NCBI RefSeq assembly: GCF_949628265.1
Contig: NC_088786.1
Location: 27,549,681 to 27,613,680, forward strand
Source: Cloeon dipterum
Lineage: Eukaryota > Arthropoda > Insecta > Ephemeroptera > Baetidae
Length of the DNA stretch: 64,000 nucleotides
Reading direction: 5' to 3'
Part shown: positions 61,381 through 64,000 of the stretch, piece by piece
Numbering within the stretch: the stretch's first letter is position 1
Layout: each line of letters begins with the position of its first letter
Made by a program: the position numbers and the translations under genes
The notes under the pieces: generated by a model
The model's database searches: none
Told to the model about the DNA's origin: nothing
The model's input: only the letters and a program-made list of their open reading frames with translations

Positions 61381-63199
61381 CTAGAATGGCGTGACAGCCC
61401 ACAACTTGGTGTTGCAGTCCTGACCAGTTGACACAATAGTTTCGTTGTCCAGCCATGCCAAACGAGTGATTTGACTCTGAGGATGAGCATCTAGAAATGA
61501 TAAAACATTGTAATACACATTTGAGCAAAAAAAAAGAAGCTTTCAAATTACTCTTGATGATGAGATGTTTGTTTGGCTTAGAAACGCTCCAGACAATGAT
61601 CGTTGTATCGAGAGAACCGCTGGCTACGGAAGCCGAGTCTGGCGACCACGCCACTGTGTTCACCCTGGCAGTGTGGAATCCCCACTCCTTGTTGTGCGCG
61701 TGCTGTAAAATCTTTCATTAAGCATCTTTGTCTAAATAAGAAATCTATTATAACAAGGAACCAAAGGCGCGGGAAATGAAAAGTAAGGAAAGTTAAGTAT
61801 ATATATTTTGATTGTTAATAAGAAGATTCCAAATGACTCCACAGAAAAGAAAGCAAAGACCAACGATGCATGCATGTAAGAACAGAAAACAGAGAGACAA
61901 ATTGAGTAGATATCACCCATGTGCAACAAACGTTATGACTTGGTCCCATTTGTCATGCATATTTGTCGTTAGTAAAGTTACTCACTCCCTGAAAAAGGTT
62001 AACATGTGATGCATTAGTGAGTCTGTGGTAATTTTCCTGAAATATCTTATTTTTATGTAATTGCCTGTAAAATACTCACTTTGTAGTCATCAGTCTTGTA
62101 AAGGATGACTTTGCGGTTGGCATCACAGGCAACCAAATATTGTCCATCTGGGGAATAAGAGCAGTCTGTAACCGGGCCCAAGTGCTCCAGCGTCGTCTTC
62201 TCGGCAAGAGTGGTGCCATTCAGTGTGTAAATGTGGACCTGCAGTCAATTTTAAATAAATGGTGGTGTTCAATGAAAACTTTAAAGCTATTAAATGCATT
62301 ATTTGATATATGATAATAAATATATTATGATTTTAAATCAAGGTATTGAAAATCGTGAGATCAAAAAGAGGAACACTACTGAACACTACAATACATGCTC
62401 TGCTTCAATTTGTTCAAACTCCTTGAGTCAATTTCCCTTTTTTCAAGAAAACCAAGCATTTGGCTCGCATTTTTGAGCGCATGCTTTGCGTGCATTTTGC
62501 AATGTGCTAATCCGAGCGATGTTTGAGGGTCGAGTGCGAACTCTATATAATTAAAACGATATATTATAAAACTAACCAAATTATCAGCTGAACCACCAAC
62601 GGCGACATCTCCATTGCTCTGGTTTATGGAGACAGAAGAGGGCTCGTAGCTGACCGGCACCGAAGACACCTTGCGGCCGCCATCGACAACGCACACCTCT
62701 TTGATGCAGCCAACGACAGCCACGCTGCCCTTGACGTCCATTCCACGGGGCTGGCTGCCCAGCTTGACGTCAGCAGGCAGATACTGCTTCGAGTCCAGGC
62801 TGATGGTTTTCAGGCTGTCGTCAATGCCACACGTGAGCAGAGTCGTGTCTGTTGCACGCATTCCATTAATTTGGTTGCCGTGGCCGGTTCCCACCACCCT
62901 GTCATTCTCGCCTGTTGATCAAAACAAAACAAATTAATCATCGTCCCTGCACGAAGCGAAATTGTTTTAGACTGGAGCAAAAAGGTAATACCTGTAGCAG
63001 CGTCCCAGGTAGTGACAAATCCGTCATGAGAACCAGTGTAAATTGACTTTCGGTCAGTGCTTAGTTCAAGCACGGTGATTGGCTTGTTGTGACCTTTGAT
63101 GATCCGGAGGGGCTTGCTGGGATTGTTCACGTCGAGGTAGTTAATGAATCCGCTGAGGGACACAGACAGAAGATGTTGCCCTTGCCACAGACACGACAC
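61381..63199 (-). CDS. flr: Actin-interacting protein 1 (WDR1 / flare), C-terminal half, partial
   Basis: AIP1 is a WD40 double-propeller protein that works with cofilin to disassemble actin filaments. Five exons are in the window, from 5' to 3': 63199-62992, 62911-62577, 62238-62080, 61702-61552 and 61490-61381. They encode 320 residues to the stop, roughly the second half of a protein usually near 600 aa. The first begins [23 protein letters not shown], then [12 protein letters not shown] and [13 protein letters not shown], matching the family almost word for word. Further WD repeats include [19 protein letters not shown] and [18 protein letters not shown], ending [10 protein letters not shown]. 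The coding sequence continues past the right edge: the last bases on the minus strand, AG before GTGAGA (63999/63998), are the end of the preceding exon. The second exon listed ends at a GTTAGT donor. The gene converges on Dg. Confidence 0.96.
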
Positions 63200-64000
63200 C
63201 TATAGGAGGAAAATATTCATTTCAAATAGTGTTGGTTATATTTATGATTGAGGCAAACAAAATATTTCTAGATGCATTAGATAAAGCAAGAAAAAACTGC
63301 CATCCCCTGGAGTCACTTTTTGGTTTTGTACACAGGAAGATGTAAACTAAAATTTTTGAATCCAATCCACACTATTCATCAGATTACCATACGATAAATG
63401 GTCTAGGTTGACCTTTTCAGGTAATGCCACAGCTTGTTGAGTAAATTTTGGGCATTCACTCTTATTACCAAACTAAACCATAAAAATTATAAATAATTAT
63501 ATAGTGGTTTATAATGGAAGTTATCGCTGTCATAACAATATTTTCTAATGACAGATTTTCTCGTCATTATGTAATTATTTACATATGTACGGTATTTACT
63601 AAGAAATAAAATCTATTTTATCAAATAAACTAGGATTAAGTCTTGTATTTTAATTTCGTGTTAAGATTTCAACCATCTTAAAGTAAGAATTTGTCTGACA
63701 ATGAAGGTATTGTTTTAAAAAAATATTGTATTATTTTTAAGAGTTAAGTTTAAGAGTTTCAGCATTAACCGAATTAAGTCTTCATCCTATCATATTGAAG
63801 ATTCTCTCTGGTATACATATCGCATGAATTAAAAACTTGCGTATTTAAAAAAAATAAACGATGACCGCATCCGTTGATTGTGGAAGCTCACACATGATTT
63901 CAAGCAAATTATAACGTTTAGAAAAATTCCCAGCAAGATTTGCAACGATACAGACGTTATTTCTTCAAGCTAAGTATTTTTTTAAAAATAAATCTCACCT
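63200..64000 (-). other. flr: Intron of flare reaching the window edge
   Basis: AT-rich intron between the acceptor at 63201-63200 and the donor of the preceding exon at 63998-63997. The last two plus-strand bases of the window (63999-64000) are the final two exon bases. No other feature is seen. Confidence 0.7.

Overview
The window is nuclear DNA from an arthropod, almost certainly an insect. Every confident gene is an intron-containing animal gene with GT-AG splice sites, and the set includes an adipokinetic hormone gene, a chitin-binding cuticle protein and the insect forms of dystroglycan and AIP1/flare. The order of insect cannot be fixed from sequence alone. The hormone octapeptide, of the VNFSPxW type, resembles forms I associate with early-branching winged insects, but that is only a hint. 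All exon models were built by hand from splice sites, reading phase and family knowledge.

Layout. The left edge (1-413) may hold the 5' end of a minus-strand gene. Akh is at 2516-3321 (+). An unassigned ORF pair lies at 4592-5092 (+). A secreted chitin-binding cuticle protein spans 5433-9103 (+) and carries a tRNA-Thr(AGT) gene in its last intron. The ESCRT-III gene Chmp1 is at 10216-11207 (+). It converges on the SWI/SNF-type ATPase TTF2/lodestar at 11804-15954 (-, 13 coding exons). TTF2 shares a short divergent promoter region with the Mediator subunit MED29/intersex (17175-18068, +). A divergent LC3-type ATG8 gene runs from 26594 to 19159 (-) with a 6.85 kb first intron holding two families of tandem duplications. 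Dystroglycan is coded at 51673-59059 (+). Its likely untranslated first exon is near 27750-28113, which would give a 23.5 kb, GC-rich, gene-free first intron filling the middle of the window. The C-terminal half of AIP1/WDR1 (flare) lies at 61381-63199 (-) and continues past the right edge.

The genes do not form one pathway. Chmp1 (ESCRT-III) and the LC3-like protein both act in endolysosomal and autophagic membrane traffic. TTF2 and MED29 both act in RNA polymerase II transcription and are transcribed from one divergent region. Dystroglycan and AIP1 both touch the cortical actin cytoskeleton.

The strongest unusual signal is in Akh. Two consecutive exons each encode a different, complete AKH core (INYSPGW-GKR and VNFSPGW-GKR), and both join in phase 0 to a first exon that ends with the codon for the shared N-terminal Gln. 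This is the architecture expected of mutually exclusive exons that swap one neuropeptide hormone for another. Other points of interest are an LC3-like protein that ends exactly at the conjugation glycine, and a dystroglycan with a second, tandem cadherin-like plus SEA-like module, a furin-type RERR site and no Gly-Ser autocleavage site.
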